Shown: one piece after another, positions 8,270 to 16,081 of the stretch
How the letters are laid out: the number at the start of each line of letters is the position of its first letter
How positions within the stretch are numbered: position 1 is the stretch's first letter
DNA from: Roseateles sp. DAIF2
Lineage (GTDB): Bacteria; Pseudomonadota; Gammaproteobacteria; Burkholderiales; Burkholderiaceae_C
Direction: 5' to 3'
Assembly: GCF_015624425.1 (NCBI RefSeq)
Contig: NZ_CP049919.1
Span: 5,456,001-5,520,000, forward strand
Length of the DNA: 64,000 nt
The notes under the pieces: model-generated
Told to the model about the DNA's origin: nothing
Database searches by the model: none
Seen by the model: only the letters and a program-made list of their open reading frames with translations
Made by a program: the position numbers and the translations under genes

Positions 8270-9547
8270 ATGAACCACCCTCGCCTCGAACATCCGCCCG
8301 CCGGGCGCTTCTTCTTTCTCGACTGGCTGCGCATCCTGGCCTTCGGCCTGCTCGTGCCCTATCACGTCGGCATGTACTACGTCGGCTGGGACTGGCATGT
8401 GAAGAGCCCGCATGCCGGGCCGGCGTTGGAGCCGTTGATGCTGCTGTCCGGGCCCTGGCGGCTGTCGCTGCTGTTCTTCATCGCCGGCGTCGCGACCCAG
8501 GCCCTGCTGCGCCGCGCGCCGGGCCCGCAGCACGCTTCTTCTCCTTCCTCCTCCTTCATCGCGCAGCGTTCGCGGCGCCTGCTCTGGCCGCTGTTGTTCG
8601 GCATGCTGGTGATCGTGCCGCCGCAGTCCTACTACGAGGTGGTGACCAAGGTGGCCTATGCCGGCGGCTATCTCGACTTCATGGGCTTGTACCTGCGGGC
8701 CTACCGGGGCTTCTGCCTCAACGGCGAATGCCTGACCCTGCCGACCTGGAACCATCTCTGGTTCCTGCCCTATCTCTGGGCCTACGGCCTGATCGGCTGG
8801 GCGCTGGCGCGCCGCGCGCCGCGGCTGCTGGACCGGCTGGCCGCGCGGCTGCCGCGGCGGCCCTCGGCCCTGCTGCTGGGCCTGGCCCTGCTGCCGATCG
8901 CGGCCAAATGGCTGCTGGCGCCGCGCTTCCCGTCGACCCATGACCTGGTGCACGACTGGTACAACCATGCGCAGTACCTCTACATCTTCCTGCTGGGCCT
9001 CTTGATCGCGCGCCGCGCCGACCGGGGCGCCGCCTTGTGGGACGCGATGGCCGGCCTGCGCTGGCGCGCGCTGCTGCTGGCGCTGGCGGGCTGGGCCCTG
9101 GCCCTGCTCTACTGGCGCGCCGAGCATGACCTGACCCCCTATGCACCGCTGCTATGGCTGCAGCGCCTGCTGTGGGGCGGCATCGCCTGGTGGGCCATCG
9201 TCGCGGCCTGCGGCTTCGCGCGGCGCTGGCTGGATGTCGACGGCCCCTGGCGCGCGCGCCTGTCGGCCGCGGTGTTCTGTCTCTACATCCTGCACCAGAC
9301 CCTGATCGTGCTGTGGAGCCAGGCCCTGGCGCCGCTGGCGCTGCCGCCCCTGCTCGAAGGCCCGCTGCTGGTGCTGCTGACCCTGGCCGCCGGCCTGGCG
9401 ATCTACCTGCCGGCGCGCCGCATCCCCTGGCTGGCCCCGGCGCTGGGCATCACGCGCGGCGCCACCACCAAGCCCCTGCCACGGCGGGACGAGGCGGCAG
9501 CGGCGACAATGACGGACTCCCCCCATCAAGCATCAAGCCAGACATGA
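8270..9547 (+). CDS. Acyltransferase family 3 membrane protein (OpgC-like)
   Basis: From ATG 8270 the protein has 425 aa; ATG 8261 is an equally possible start. It has about ten transmembrane helices and the Acyl_transf_3 features: [24 protein letters not shown] near the N-terminus, with the His that is essential in this family, a [12 protein letters not shown] segment, and repeated Trp-rich helices. Members acylate periplasmic glucans, O-antigens or other surface sugars across the inner membrane, and OpgC (MdoC) succinylates osmoregulated periplasmic glucans. The acceptor cannot be told here. The stop overlaps the start of gloA (ATGA), and the link between these two is probably only transcriptional. 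Confidence 0.75.
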   Translation: MNHPRLEHPPAGRFFFLDWLRILAFGLLVPYHVGMYYVGWDWHVKSPHAGPALEPLMLLSGPWRLSLLFFIAGVATQALLRRAPGPQHASSPSSSFIAQRSRRLLWPLLFGMLVIVPPQSYYEVVTKVAYAGGYLDFMGLYLRAYRGFCLNGECLTLPTWNHLWFLPYLWAYGLIGWALARRAPRLLDRLAARLPRRPSALLLGLALLPIAAKWLLAPRFPSTHDLVHDWYNHAQYLYIFLLGLLIARRADRGAALWDAMAGLRWRALLLALAGWALALLYWRAEHDLTPYAPLLWLQRLLWGGIAWWAIVAACGFARRWLDVDGPWRARLSAAVFCLYILHQTLIVLWSQALAPLALPPLLEGPLLVLLTLAAGLAIYLPARRIPWLAPALGITRGATTKPLPRRDEAAAATMTDSPHQASSQT

Positions 9548-9990
9548 AGTACCTGCACACCATGGTCCGCGTCGAGAACCTCGACGCCTCGCTAAAGTTC
9601 TACCGCGATGCGCTGGGCCTGGTCGAGGTGCGCCGCAGCGAGCATGAGGCCGGCCGCTTCACCCTCGTCTACCTGGCCGCGCCCGGCGACGAGGCCGGCA
9701 AGTACCAGCCCCAGGTCGAGCTGACCTACAACTGGCCCGATGCCGACGGCAAGGGCGAGGCCTACGGCGGCGGCCGCAACTTCGGCCATCTGGCCTTCGC
9801 GGTGCCGGACATCTATGCCGCCTGCCAGCGCCTGGCCGACCATGGCGTGACCATCCTGCGTCCGCCGCGCGACGGCCGCATGGCCTTCGTGCGCTCGCCC
9901 GACCAGATCTCGGTCGAGCTGCTGCAGGACGGCCCCGCGCTGGCCCCGGCCGAGCCCTGGGCCTCGATGCCCAACACGGGCAGCTGGTAA
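9544..9990 (+). CDS. gloA: Lactoylglutathione lyase (glyoxalase I)
   Basis: The protein has 148 aa. It isomerises the hemithioacetal of methylglyoxal and glutathione to S-lactoylglutathione. The four metal ligands of the E. coli-type (Ni/Co) enzyme align as His5, Glu59, His82 and Glu125 ([29 protein letters not shown]). The short form without the human-type insertion indicates the bacterial class. It overlaps the preceding acyltransferase by 4 nt and is followed by a strong hairpin. Confidence 0.93.
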   Translation: MKYLHTMVRVENLDASLKFYRDALGLVEVRRSEHEAGRFTLVYLAAPGDEAGKYQPQVELTYNWPDADGKGEAYGGGRNFGHLAFAVPDIYAACQRLADHGVTILRPPRDGRMAFVRSPDQISVELLQDGPALAPAEPWASMPNTGSW

Positions 9991-9992
9991 GC

Positions 9993-10020
9993 GCGAGCGA
10001 GCCCGGCTGGGCTCGCTCGC
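9993..10020. terminator. 12-bp perfect hairpin between convergent genes
   Basis: GCGAGCGAGCCC (9993-10004) pairs perfectly with 10009-10020 over a 4-nt loop. It fills the whole 30-nt gap between the stop of gloA and the stop of the convergent binding-protein gene. It probably acts as a bidirectional terminator, though no T-tract is present on either side. Confidence 0.55.
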
Positions 10021-10905
10021 TCAGTCCAGGCCGTGTGCGACCATGATCTGCTTGAGCGTACCGTCGCGCCGCATCGCGGCCAGGGCCTTGTCGAACTCGG
10101 CGATGCGCGCCGCATAGGGCGACTGCTTGCCGATCAGCAGGCGTGAGCTGGTGCGCTCCAGCACCGGCCCGACCGGGATGAACTGATCCTCCAGCCCGCG
10201 CCGGCGCAGCGCCGGCAGCAGCAGGCGCTCGCCCTCCACCAGCACCATCTCGGGCTGCAGCGCCGCCATGCGCACCGCGTCGTCCAGGCTGCGCAGCCAG
10301 CGCACCGAATCGGCCGGCAGCCGCGCCTTCAGCCAGCCATTGCCCAGGTAGCTGACGACCCGGTATTTCTGCAGCTCGCCGATGCGCTGCACGCCGGTCA
10401 GTTCGGCCAGCCGCGGGTTGCTCTTGTGCACATAGATGCGCGTGTCGTTCTCCAGCACATCCTCCTGGCCCGCCACCGCATAGCCCAGGCGCTCCGGATT
10501 GACCGCGGTGATCATGCCGTCCGCCCGGCCGGTGCGCACCATCAGCTGCGCGCGCGCCCAGGGATAGCCGGCATGCTCCACCGGCGGCAACTGCAGCCGG
10601 CGCCCCAGCTCGTCCGCCACCGCAACCCAGGCACCGCGCATCGGCGGCGGCTGTTGCGGCAACCGATGCTGCGGCTCGCGATCCTGATAGGCGATCGGCG
10701 GCATCGCGTCGGGATAGGCCATGCGCAGGGGTGGCAATGACGGCGCCGCGGATTGCTCGACGGCTTGCGCCGCGCCGGGCGAGAGGAGGAGAAAGAGAAA
10801 AGCTGACAGCGCAGGCCCGAGCATCCAGGCCATTGCGCGGCCGCTCGTCAAGGCTCGCTGTCGCTCCAGCCGCCGCCGTTGTCCCAACATCACCATTACC
10901 ACCAC
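10021..10905 (-). CDS. Periplasmic substrate-binding protein, family 3-like
   Basis: As drawn the protein has 294 aa. The N-terminus carries a hydrophobic export segment (MAWMLGPALSAFLFLLLSPGAAQA), so the true start may be the internal Met at residue 25. After cleavage it reads LPPLRMAYPDAMPPIAYQD, then VADELGRRLQLPPVEHAGYPWARAQLMVRTGRADGMI, the two-lobed solute-binding pattern of family 3 (PBPb). There is no ABC permease or kinase next to it, so it may be an orphan binding protein or a chemosensory ligand-binding protein. Ligand unknown. Confidence 0.75.
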   Translation of the reverse strand: MVVMVMLGQRRRLERQRALTSGRAMAWMLGPALSAFLFLLLSPGAAQAVEQSAAPSLPPLRMAYPDAMPPIAYQDREPQHRLPQQPPPMRGAWVAVADELGRRLQLPPVEHAGYPWARAQLMVRTGRADGMITAVNPERLGYAVAGQEDVLENDTRIYVHKSNPRLAELTGVQRIGELQKYRVVSYLGNGWLKARLPADSVRWLRSLDDAVRMAALQPEMVLVEGERLLLPALRRRGLEDQFIPVGPVLERTSSRLLIGKQSPYAARIAEFDKALAAMRRDGTLKQIMVAHGLD

Positions 10906-11030
10906 CCGCCGCTCCTTGTCCGTTGCTGGACTCCCTCGTGGTCGCGGGTCGCGTGCTATTCACTTGTTCTCTTTTTCTGTCCGCGGCCCGTCGGCCGGAT
11001 TCTTTGTCCGGCTCATGGGCAACGATTGGA

Positions 11031-11054
11031 AAAGCCGCGCATGACAATTGTCAA
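11031..11054 (-). promoter_or_regulatory. Possible promoter with overlapping palindrome for the binding-protein gene
   Basis: On the minus strand TTGACA (11054-11049) is a perfect -35 hexamer, with a TCCAAT-like -10 about 17-18 bp downstream. The perfect 12-bp palindrome TGACAATTGTCA (11042-11053) overlaps it and could be an operator. The leader to ATG 10905 would be about 115 nt. Confidence 0.35.
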
Positions 11055-11153
11055 TCGCAGCGAGGACAAGCGGGGGCCAGGTGTTGAGTAGTACCGGGCT
11101 CGGGGCGGGATGATGGACCGATGAAGGATGGTGGAGGCAACGCCGATCGACAA

Positions 11154-11162
11154 GCGCGGCGG
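11154..11162. repeat. 9-bp target-site duplication, left copy
   Basis: GCGCGGCGG here is repeated exactly at 12553-12561, directly abutting the two ends of the IS256-family element. IS256-family elements normally generate 8-9 bp duplications. Confidence 0.75.
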
Positions 11163-11191
11163 GGGGCTGTCTGAATTTCTGTGTTCGAGGC
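11163..11191 (+). repeat. Left terminal inverted repeat of the IS
   Basis: 29 bp, matching the reverse complement of 12524-12552 at 23 of 29 positions; the inner part ending in CGAGGC is best conserved. Confidence 0.8.
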
Positions 11192-11245
11192 TCGGTGTAG
11201 GGCTCGCCGATTCAGACGAGCCCGCGCCGCATATTACGCGGCAGG

Positions 11246-12499
11246 TCAGGTAAATCGCTCGCCGTAGGCGATGGCGAATTGGTTCATGGCCTCCTTCCAT
11301 TCCTTGGCCGCGCGGCCCCAGTCGGCCGTGATATTGCGCAGCGCCAGCCACAGGAGCTTGGTAGCGGCATCGTCACTGGGGAAGTGGCCGCGCGTCTTGA
11401 TGATCTTGCGCAGCCGACTGTGGATGCTCTCGATGGCGTTGGTCGTGTAGATCACGCGCCGCACGGCTGGGCTGAAGGCGAAGAACGGGATGACCCGATC
11501 CCAGGCCCGGCGCCAGGTGGCCGTCACGGTCGGGAACTTCTGGCCCCAGGCGCTCGCCTCGAAGGCATCGAGTTCGGCCTGGGCCGCGTCAGCACTGGAC
11601 GCCGTGTAGATTGGCTTCAAGGCCGCCGCCAGGGCCTTGCGGTCCTTCCAGCTCGCGAAGTCCAGGCTGTTGCGGATCAGGTGCACGATGCAGGTCTGCA
11701 GCGTCGTGGCTGGGAACACGGCAGCGAGCGCCTCGGGGATGCCCTTGAGCCCATCGGTGACGGCAATCAGGATGTCGGCGACTCCTCGGGTCTTCAGATC
11801 GTTGAAGACCTTCATCCAGAACTTCGCGCCCTCGGTGTTCTCGATCCACAGGCCCAGGATGTCGCGCGTGCCATCGGGCAGCACGCCCAGGGCCAGGTAG
11901 ATAGCCTTGTTGCGCACCACCGCATCCTCGCGAATCTTCACGCGCAGAGCGTCGAAGAACACCACCGGATACATCGGCTCCAGCGGCCGGCTCTGCCAGG
12001 CCGAGACCTCGGTCATCACGGCATCCGTCACGGAGCTGATGAACTCGGGGCTGACCTCGGTGCCGTACTGCTCGGCCAGGAAGCCCTGAATCTCGCGCAC
12101 CGTCATGCCACGCGCGTACATGGCCACGATCTTGTCGTCGAAGCCGGTGAAGCGCCGCTCGTGCTTGGGGATAAGGATGGGTTCGAACGAGCCGGCGCGG
12201 TCGCGCGGCACCTCGATGCGCAACGGACCGTCCTCGGTCAAGACCGTCTTGGCGGACTTGCCGTTGCGCTGGTTGCCGGCCTCCTCCGGCTTGGCCGTGC
12301 CGGGCGGATAGCCCAAGTGGTGCGACAGCTCCGCGCCCAACGCGCGCTCGATCAGCGCCTTCTTCAGCGCCATGGTCGTGGCGTTGATCTGCTCGGCCGT
12401 CATCGGCGTCGAGCCGCCGGTCAGCTGCTCAATGAGTTCCTTGGGGATCGACGGCAGCGCCGTCATGCCGGCTCCCGCCGGCTTCTTCTTGGTTGGCAT
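11246..12499 (-). CDS. IS256-family (MULE-type) transposase
   Basis: The protein has 417 aa, normal for the family. The DDE catalytic residues are visible: Asp183 (VVFFDALRVKI), Asp249 (IAVTDGLKGIPEA) and Glu357 (TTNAIESIHSRLRK). The Cys/His signature TCIVHLIRNSLDF follows the second Asp, and the N-terminal half contains the expected GYPPG and PRDRAGSFEP segments. There is no frameshift or internal stop. Base use differs slightly from the chromosome (lower GC), as expected for a mobile gene. Confidence 0.97.
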   Translation of the reverse strand: MPTKKKPAGAGMTALPSIPKELIEQLTGGSTPMTAEQINATTMALKKALIERALGAELSHHLGYPPGTAKPEEAGNQRNGKSAKTVLTEDGPLRIEVPRDRAGSFEPILIPKHERRFTGFDDKIVAMYARGMTVREIQGFLAEQYGTEVSPEFISSVTDAVMTEVSAWQSRPLEPMYPVVFFDALRVKIREDAVVRNKAIYLALGVLPDGTRDILGLWIENTEGAKFWMKVFNDLKTRGVADILIAVTDGLKGIPEALAAVFPATTLQTCIVHLIRNSLDFASWKDRKALAAALKPIYTASSADAAQAELDAFEASAWGQKFPTVTATWRRAWDRVIPFFAFSPAVRRVIYTTNAIESIHSRLRKIIKTRGHFPSDDAATKLLWLALRNITADWGRAAKEWKEAMNQFAIAYGERFT

Positions 12500-12523
12500 A
12501 GATGCTCCTGGTCGTCATGCTAT

Positions 12524-12552
12524 GCCTCGCACACAAAAATCCTGACAGGCTC
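12524..12552 (-). repeat. Right terminal inverted repeat of the IS
   Basis: 29 bp; partner of 11163-11191. Confidence 0.8.
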
Positions 12553-12561
12553 GCGCGGCGG
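12553..12561. repeat. 9-bp target-site duplication, right copy
   Basis: GCGCGGCGG, identical to 11154-11162. Confidence 0.75.
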
Positions 12562-12596
12562 CGGCGCAGGCCGCACGGCCACGCGCCAGCCCCCAC

Positions 12597-12962
12597 TTAC
12601 TGCGGCTGCGCCTTCCTATTAATCTTCTTCGCGATGCCGAGCTTGCACTGCTGTTGCGGCAGCGGCTTCATGCCCAGCGCCTCTTCCCAGGCCTGCATCG
12701 TGCAATTGCTGACCCAGGCGGTGCCTGTTGGGCTTGCTCCACCGATCGCGTCGCGCTTCTCCGGCAAGGGCCGGCGGTTCGCTTCGGGCTGGCGGCGCTT
12801 GAAGAACAGCGCGGTCGCTCGCTTGAAGTTGTCCAGGATCTGCGCCGATGTCGGCACGGTGCGGCGGCGCCGCTGCTCAAAACCCAAAGCCGGCAGCTCC
12901 GCCACCGTCGTCGTCATCGCTACTTCGAACATCCTGCTACTGTCATCCATGACCCGAAGCAT
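12597..12962 (-). CDS. Unknown small basic protein in the accessory patch
   Basis: This is a 121-aa frame with coding-like codon use on the minus strand, rich in Lys/Arg, with a more regular part PTSAQILDNFKRATALFFKRR and a tail ending KKINRKAQPQ. A start at an internal Met (about 12917, MTTTVAELPALGFEQ) is also possible. No family is recognised. It lies in the roughly 640 bases between the IS and the muralytic gene, where no other strand or frame gives a convincing gene. It may be a real accessory protein, or a remnant left by the mobile elements around it. Confidence 0.35.
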   Translation of the reverse strand: MLRVMDDSSRMFEVAMTTTVAELPALGFEQRRRRTVPTSAQILDNFKRATALFFKRRQPEANRRPLPEKRDAIGGASPTGTAWVSNCTMQAWEEALGMKPLPQQQCKLGIAKKINRKAQPQ

Positions 12963-13191
12963 CGGTCATCGCGCAGCGCCCGGCAATCCCGCCTCGGTGG
13001 GCACCCGATGGGAGGACATAGCAAAACGACATAGGACAGAGACGACAAGTGATAAGGCGGCTGAGTGAGGTGCCAACCATGGCTGCCTCAAACCGCCAGG
13101 CACCAACCAAAGTCACTAGCAAGAGTGCTCGACCAGTACTTAACTGCTCTTCACCAGTCCGACCAATGGACAGCCTCGACCAGCTACCTCC

Positions 13192-13914
13192 ATGCCCGGC
13201 CCTCTTGGAACCGAAACCAACAGTCCGCAGATTGACAAGGGCACTTTGTGCCTTCATCGATCACCAACGCCTGGGACGCTATGCGCAACCAATCTCGAGA
13301 GCCGGCCGCCTGCTCTTGATCCGCAAGCGCGGAAGTTGGCCGCGATTGCCTATGGCGAGGCGTCCACATCGAATGTCTCCGACGAGATCGGTGGTATTGC
13401 ATTCGCGGTTGCCAATCGCTGCAGGGCATGGGGCGGCAAGACCGTCGACGAGTTGCTGGCGGCCGACCCGAACTACACCTATGCAGTGAAGGACGGCAAC
13501 GTTCGCTATGGAAAACTAATGACCGCCTCCGAGGCGCAAATCGAAGCCGATCCCGGCATGCGACTTGCTCGTCAGTGGGCGCAAACTGCACTGGCCGGTC
13601 GCGGGCCAGACCCCGCAAGAGGGGCCTTCTGGTGGGACGGCAAAGACTTCAAGACCAATCACAAGAATCATCCCAAGGTCAAAGAGGGTTTCCGCTTTGG
13701 CGATCCGTCTCACAACATCTTTGACGTACCAGAACCCGTCAATGCCGAGGTCATCACCTATTGGACAGCCAAGAAGAACGGAACGCTCGTCAACACCAAG
13801 GAGCGCGGCCGATACACTGCGGTCTGGGTGTCCACCGCCGCGCACGGATCGACCATCTTCTGGACACACCCACCCGAGTACCTAGAGGCAACCGGGGGCA
13901 AGCCCTACCGCTGA
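13192..13914 (+). CDS. SleB-like cell-wall hydrolase (candidate secreted antibacterial enzyme)
   Basis: The protein has 240 aa. A Pro/Thr-rich N-terminal 40 residues without a signal peptide precede a compact domain (about 43-200). KLAAIAYGEASTSNVSDEI carries Glu56 in the YGEA motif used as catalytic Glu by SleB/Hydrolase_2-type lytic enzymes, and IGGIAFAVANRC and ARGAFWWDGKDFKTN correspond to the AVVLNR and GA-(F/Y) strands of that fold. A muramidase or lytic transglycosylase activity on peptidoglycan is inferred. The gene is 8 nt upstream of one encoding an exported protein. A muralytic enzyme lacking its own signal next to an exported partner is the arrangement of type VI effector/immunity pairs, but no vgrG, PAAR or hcp gene is in the window. 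GC content and codon use are lower than in flanking core genes. The start is uncertain; no good Shine-Dalgarno precedes ATG 13192. Confidence 0.6.
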   Translation: MPGPLGTETNSPQIDKGTLCLHRSPTPGTLCATNLESRPPALDPQARKLAAIAYGEASTSNVSDEIGGIAFAVANRCRAWGGKTVDELLAADPNYTYAVKDGNVRYGKLMTASEAQIEADPGMRLARQWAQTALAGRGPDPARGAFWWDGKDFKTNHKNHPKVKEGFRFGDPSHNIFDVPEPVNAEVITYWTAKKNGTLVNTKERGRYTAVWVSTAAHGSTIFWTHPPEYLEATGGKPYR

Positions 13915-13922
13915 AGGCGATC

Positions 13923-14666
13923 ATGAAAGCATGCTCTCCGCTGGCGCTGCCAGCGCTGTTGATGGCCATCAGCACATGGGCATCCGCTCAGACGCTCACG
14001 GCAACGCCAATCAACGCAGTCGACCACACCGCTCCGGCCTTCGGCGCCAGAGTCTTCGACGGGTACGACAGTTTCTATCAAGCCCTCGGGCCCACGCTTT
14101 TTGCTGCCACTGACGAGCGCGCCCGCGTCGAGTACGGCATCGGTCAGCCGGCCGGGGACTTTTGGAAGTGGCCATCGAACAAGAAGATTAACCGCCCGCA
14201 TGTCATGGAACTGCGCGGCGCAGATCTGCTGATCAATGGGCGACACCTACCTGCGATCAAGGCCAAGCGTTTCGATGGCGAGCACCTGGCCCCCGCGCTC
14301 GGGCGCGACGCTACCGTGTATGCGAACGATCGATATGTCTGCGTCCAAGGCATCTCGCCCGGCGCGAGTGGTACGGCCGTGCGCCACATCCGCGTCACGC
14401 TGGTCACCAACCCCTACCAGCCAAACGCCAAGCGCTTCGAGCTTCCAAGCTTGTTCGCCAGTTGCCTGGGACTCTTCGACGGGAGCGGGGGGGCCGTGCT
14501 GTTTTACAGCAGCAGCTACCGCTGGCCAGAAAACGCCGAGGCCCCCCAGGGCGTATCGCTCCAGGAGCAGATACTCACCACGAACGGCTCATTCAAACCA
14601 ACCGGCCGGACGATCCGGACGACGTTTGTTGAAGCAGGCAACGTGTATCGCTTCACCAGCCCTTGA
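13923..14666 (+). CDS. Exported protein of unknown function, partner of the muralytic enzyme
   Basis: The protein has 247 aa. A clear Sec signal peptide (MKACSPLALPALLMAISTWASA, cleavage after about residue 22) is followed by a globular mostly beta-rich protein with three Cys in the mature part (YVCVQG, FASCLG), compatible with a periplasmic fold. The Shine-Dalgarno GAAGG lies 6 nt before the ATG, just after the hydrolase stop, so the two genes form one unit. No family is recognised. A periplasmic immunity or inhibitor protein against the upstream hydrolase would explain its export, size and position, but this is inference. It ends about 14 nt before an integrase remnant. Confidence 0.55.
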   Translation: MKACSPLALPALLMAISTWASAQTLTATPINAVDHTAPAFGARVFDGYDSFYQALGPTLFAATDERARVEYGIGQPAGDFWKWPSNKKINRPHVMELRGADLLINGRHLPAIKAKRFDGEHLAPALGRDATVYANDRYVCVQGISPGASGTAVRHIRVTLVTNPYQPNAKRFELPSLFASCLGLFDGSGGAVLFYSSSYRWPENAEAPQGVSLQEQILTTNGSFKPTGRTIRTTFVEAGNVYRFTSP

Positions 14667-14679
14667 GGCGGATCAATTG

Positions 14680-15081
14680 GGTCGCAGCGACCAGTGGCCG
14701 GGTGATGTGCTGAAGATCAAGCGCGAGGACTTGCGCGACGGCGCACTGTGGATCGTGCAGAACAAGACCAAGGCCAAGCGCGCCATCGAGCTGGCCGCGC
14801 TGATCGAGCGCATCAACGCCAGGCCGCGCGAGCGCCTCAGCGCCTGGCTGATTCAGGACGATGACGGCAAGCCGCTGGGCACCTTCGGCCTGCGCTCACG
14901 CTTCGACAAGGCGCGGCGCGCGGCCGGCGTAGAGTTTCAGTTTCGGGACATCCAGGCTAAGGCCGCGACCAACACGGGCGATTTGGCGCACTCGCAGAAG
15001 CTGTTGGGCCATCGCAATCGGGAAATGACCGAGCATTACGAGCGGGCGCGAGTCGGCGAACGAGTGCAGCCGCTCAGGTAG
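14680..15081 (+). pseudogene. Decayed tyrosine-recombinase (phage-type integrase), C-terminal remnant
   Basis: About 130 residues of an integrase catalytic domain, with no N-terminal arm-binding or core-binding part. The remaining sequence reads PGDVLKIKREDLRDGALWIVQ, then FRDIQAKAATNTGDLAHSQKLLGHRN and MTEHYERARVGERVQPLR. The position of the first catalytic Arg (usually GQRPxDVLK) is Trp (codon TGG, 14695-14697), and the second (usually RDLRAKAA) is Gln (codon CAG, 14953-14955). Both are one transition away from CGG. The nucleophile Tyr and the LLGH motif remain. The fragment is therefore both truncated and catalytically dead. It begins right after the exported-protein stop and overlaps the convergent NYN gene by 8 nt, marking an old integration event. 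Confidence 0.85.
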
Positions 15082-15850
15082 GCGATTTCGCTTCAGGAGG
15101 AGCTATTGCAACGGGTGGAGCAACTGCTGGCACAGCAGAAGCCGCAGGGGCAACTGGTTCGATAACCGCAGCAAGTATCCCGGCCGGAGTCCCCTTGGTC
15201 GGCTTAGGGCAAACAGAGTGCAGCCCATCCACATGCTCATGCAGGCTCGGGTGAATGTTTGACCACATAGGGTCGAGCAGGAAATCCACGCCTTCGCGCC
15301 GCGCCAACTTCGCGGCTGGCACGAAGTCGCTATCGCCTGCAACAAGGATGATCTGATCGACCTGCCGCTTGTATGAGAGCGAGGCGATATCTAAGCCGAT
15401 CCGCATGTCGACGCCTTTCTGGCGCAGGTCGTAGGCCACGTCCGCATCCGTCAGGTCTGTAACTGCAATCTTCTTCGAGAGCAGTGCCTTTGTTGGCTCG
15501 GGCTTCAACGCCCAGCCCCCGGATTCGCCCAAATGACCGAGCCGCAAAGCAACCTTTCGGAGCTTCCGCAGTTCGTCATGAAGCGCGCGACGAAACAGCG
15601 CCTCCGATGACTTGGCGAGATCGATCGCCTTGCCCGTTACCGGGTTGTGCAGCTTCTTCTCAAGCGGGGGGCAGTCGTAGAAAAAAATGCGGTACAGCTG
15701 CCGTCGTTCGTGCTGCTGTTCCAGATGCTTCAGCGCCATCCAAAAGGCCCGCTTGGCAATCTGCTGGGCGGTGTGCCCTGAGCCGCCAACAAAAACGCTG
15801 CGATAGCGCTTAAGGAAAAAAGCGCCGTCAATCAACACTGCCGTTGGCAT
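15074..15850 (-). CDS. NYN-domain (LabA/DUF88-type) protein, putative RNase
   Basis: The protein has 258 aa from the ATG at 15850, which has a good Shine-Dalgarno (GAAGGGG, 5-6 nt spacing). The NYN (PIN-like) nuclease fold is marked by conserved acidic residues: Asp8 in AVLIDGAFF, Asp148 and Asp154 in KGVDMRIGLDIA, and Asp173/Asp175 in VAGDSDFVPAAKLAR. The last 45 residues are a low-complexity Pro/Ala tail. Family members are thought to cleave RNA with one or two metal ions; some occur in phage-defence or stress contexts. The gene is alone, at the edge of the accessory patch, with its 3' end overlapping the integrase remnant. Its leader contains a complete terminator-like hairpin immediately upstream of the ribosome-binding site. 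Confidence 0.8.
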   Translation of the reverse strand: MPTAVLIDGAFFLKRYRSVFVGGSGHTAQQIAKRAFWMALKHLEQQHERRQLYRIFFYDCPPLEKKLHNPVTGKAIDLAKSSEALFRRALHDELRKLRKVALRLGHLGESGGWALKPEPTKALLSKKIAVTDLTDADVAYDLRQKGVDMRIGLDIASLSYKRQVDQIILVAGDSDFVPAAKLARREGVDFLLDPMWSNIHPSLHEHVDGLHSVCPKPTKGTPAGILAAVIEPVAPAASAVPAVAPPVAIAPPEAKSPT

Positions 15851-15875
15851 TGACGCCCCTTCAAAACGCAGACAC

Positions 15876-15932
15876 AAAAAACCCCCGGGATCGGCGTGAC
15901 TTGGATTGAGTAGTCACGCGTACTGCCGAGGG
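15876..15932 (-). terminator. Terminator-like hairpin in the leader of the NYN gene (candidate attenuator)
   Basis: On the minus strand CCCTCGG (15932-15926) pairs with CCGGGGG (15888-15882) with one G-T, enclosing a perfect 8-bp inner stem GCGTGACT/AGTCACGC (15919-15912 with 15901-15894), and is followed directly by six T (15881-15876). This is a complete intrinsic terminator. It ends only about 15 nt before the Shine-Dalgarno of the NYN gene, too close for an independent downstream promoter, so read-through or conditional anti-termination is implied. Confidence 0.6.
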
Positions 15933-15948
15933 CTTGATAGAGCCGAAA

Positions 15949-15964
15949 TTTAGCAAACGCTAAA
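15949..15964. promoter_or_regulatory. Palindrome in the AT-rich promoter region of the NYN gene
   Basis: TTTAGCAAACGCTAAA is a perfect 6-4-6 inverted repeat within an AT-rich stretch (15933-16015) that contrasts with its surroundings. On the minus strand it overlaps a possible promoter (TTGCGT ... GCTAAAT). A regulator site is possible. Confidence 0.35.
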
Positions 15965-16016
15965 CATTGACGCAAGTTGCGAACGCTATTTTTGTAGATG
16001 CAAAGCCCGAATTGTA

Positions 16017-16049
16017 GAAAAGCCCCGGACAGTCAAACTGCGCGGGGCT
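16017..16049 (-). terminator. Intrinsic terminator of tRNA-Phe
   Basis: On the minus strand AGCCCCG (16049-16043) pairs with CGGGGCT (16027-16021), followed by a short T run (16020-16017). It lies about 33 nt downstream of the tRNA 3' end. Confidence 0.7.
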
Positions 16050-16081
16050 CTCTGTAAGTGCTTGTGGGCACTTGGGAATTC

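Larger units (their letters stand above)
11163..12552 (-). mobile_element. Complete IS256-family insertion sequence (1390 bp)
   Basis: The element is bounded by imperfect inverted repeats of 29 bp (11163-11191 and 12524-12552, 23 of 29 positions matching; shared core CTGTC...ATTT.TGTGT.CGAGGC). It encodes one full-length transposase on the minus strand. An identical 9-bp sequence flanks both ends. The intact ends, intact gene and exact duplication indicate a recent, probably still active insertion. The transposase start lies 25 bp inside the right inverted repeat. It is not inserted in a recognisable gene: about 250 bp of non-coding sequence lies on the left and a small unknown ORF begins about 45 bp to the right. 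Confidence 0.9.

Noticed and set aside
12502..13068. Plus-strand 188-codon frame beside the IS
   Set aside because: Amino-acid composition is atypical (Cys/Ser/Arg-rich), it begins inside the IS right end, and the minus-strand frame 12597-12962 has more coding-like codon use.
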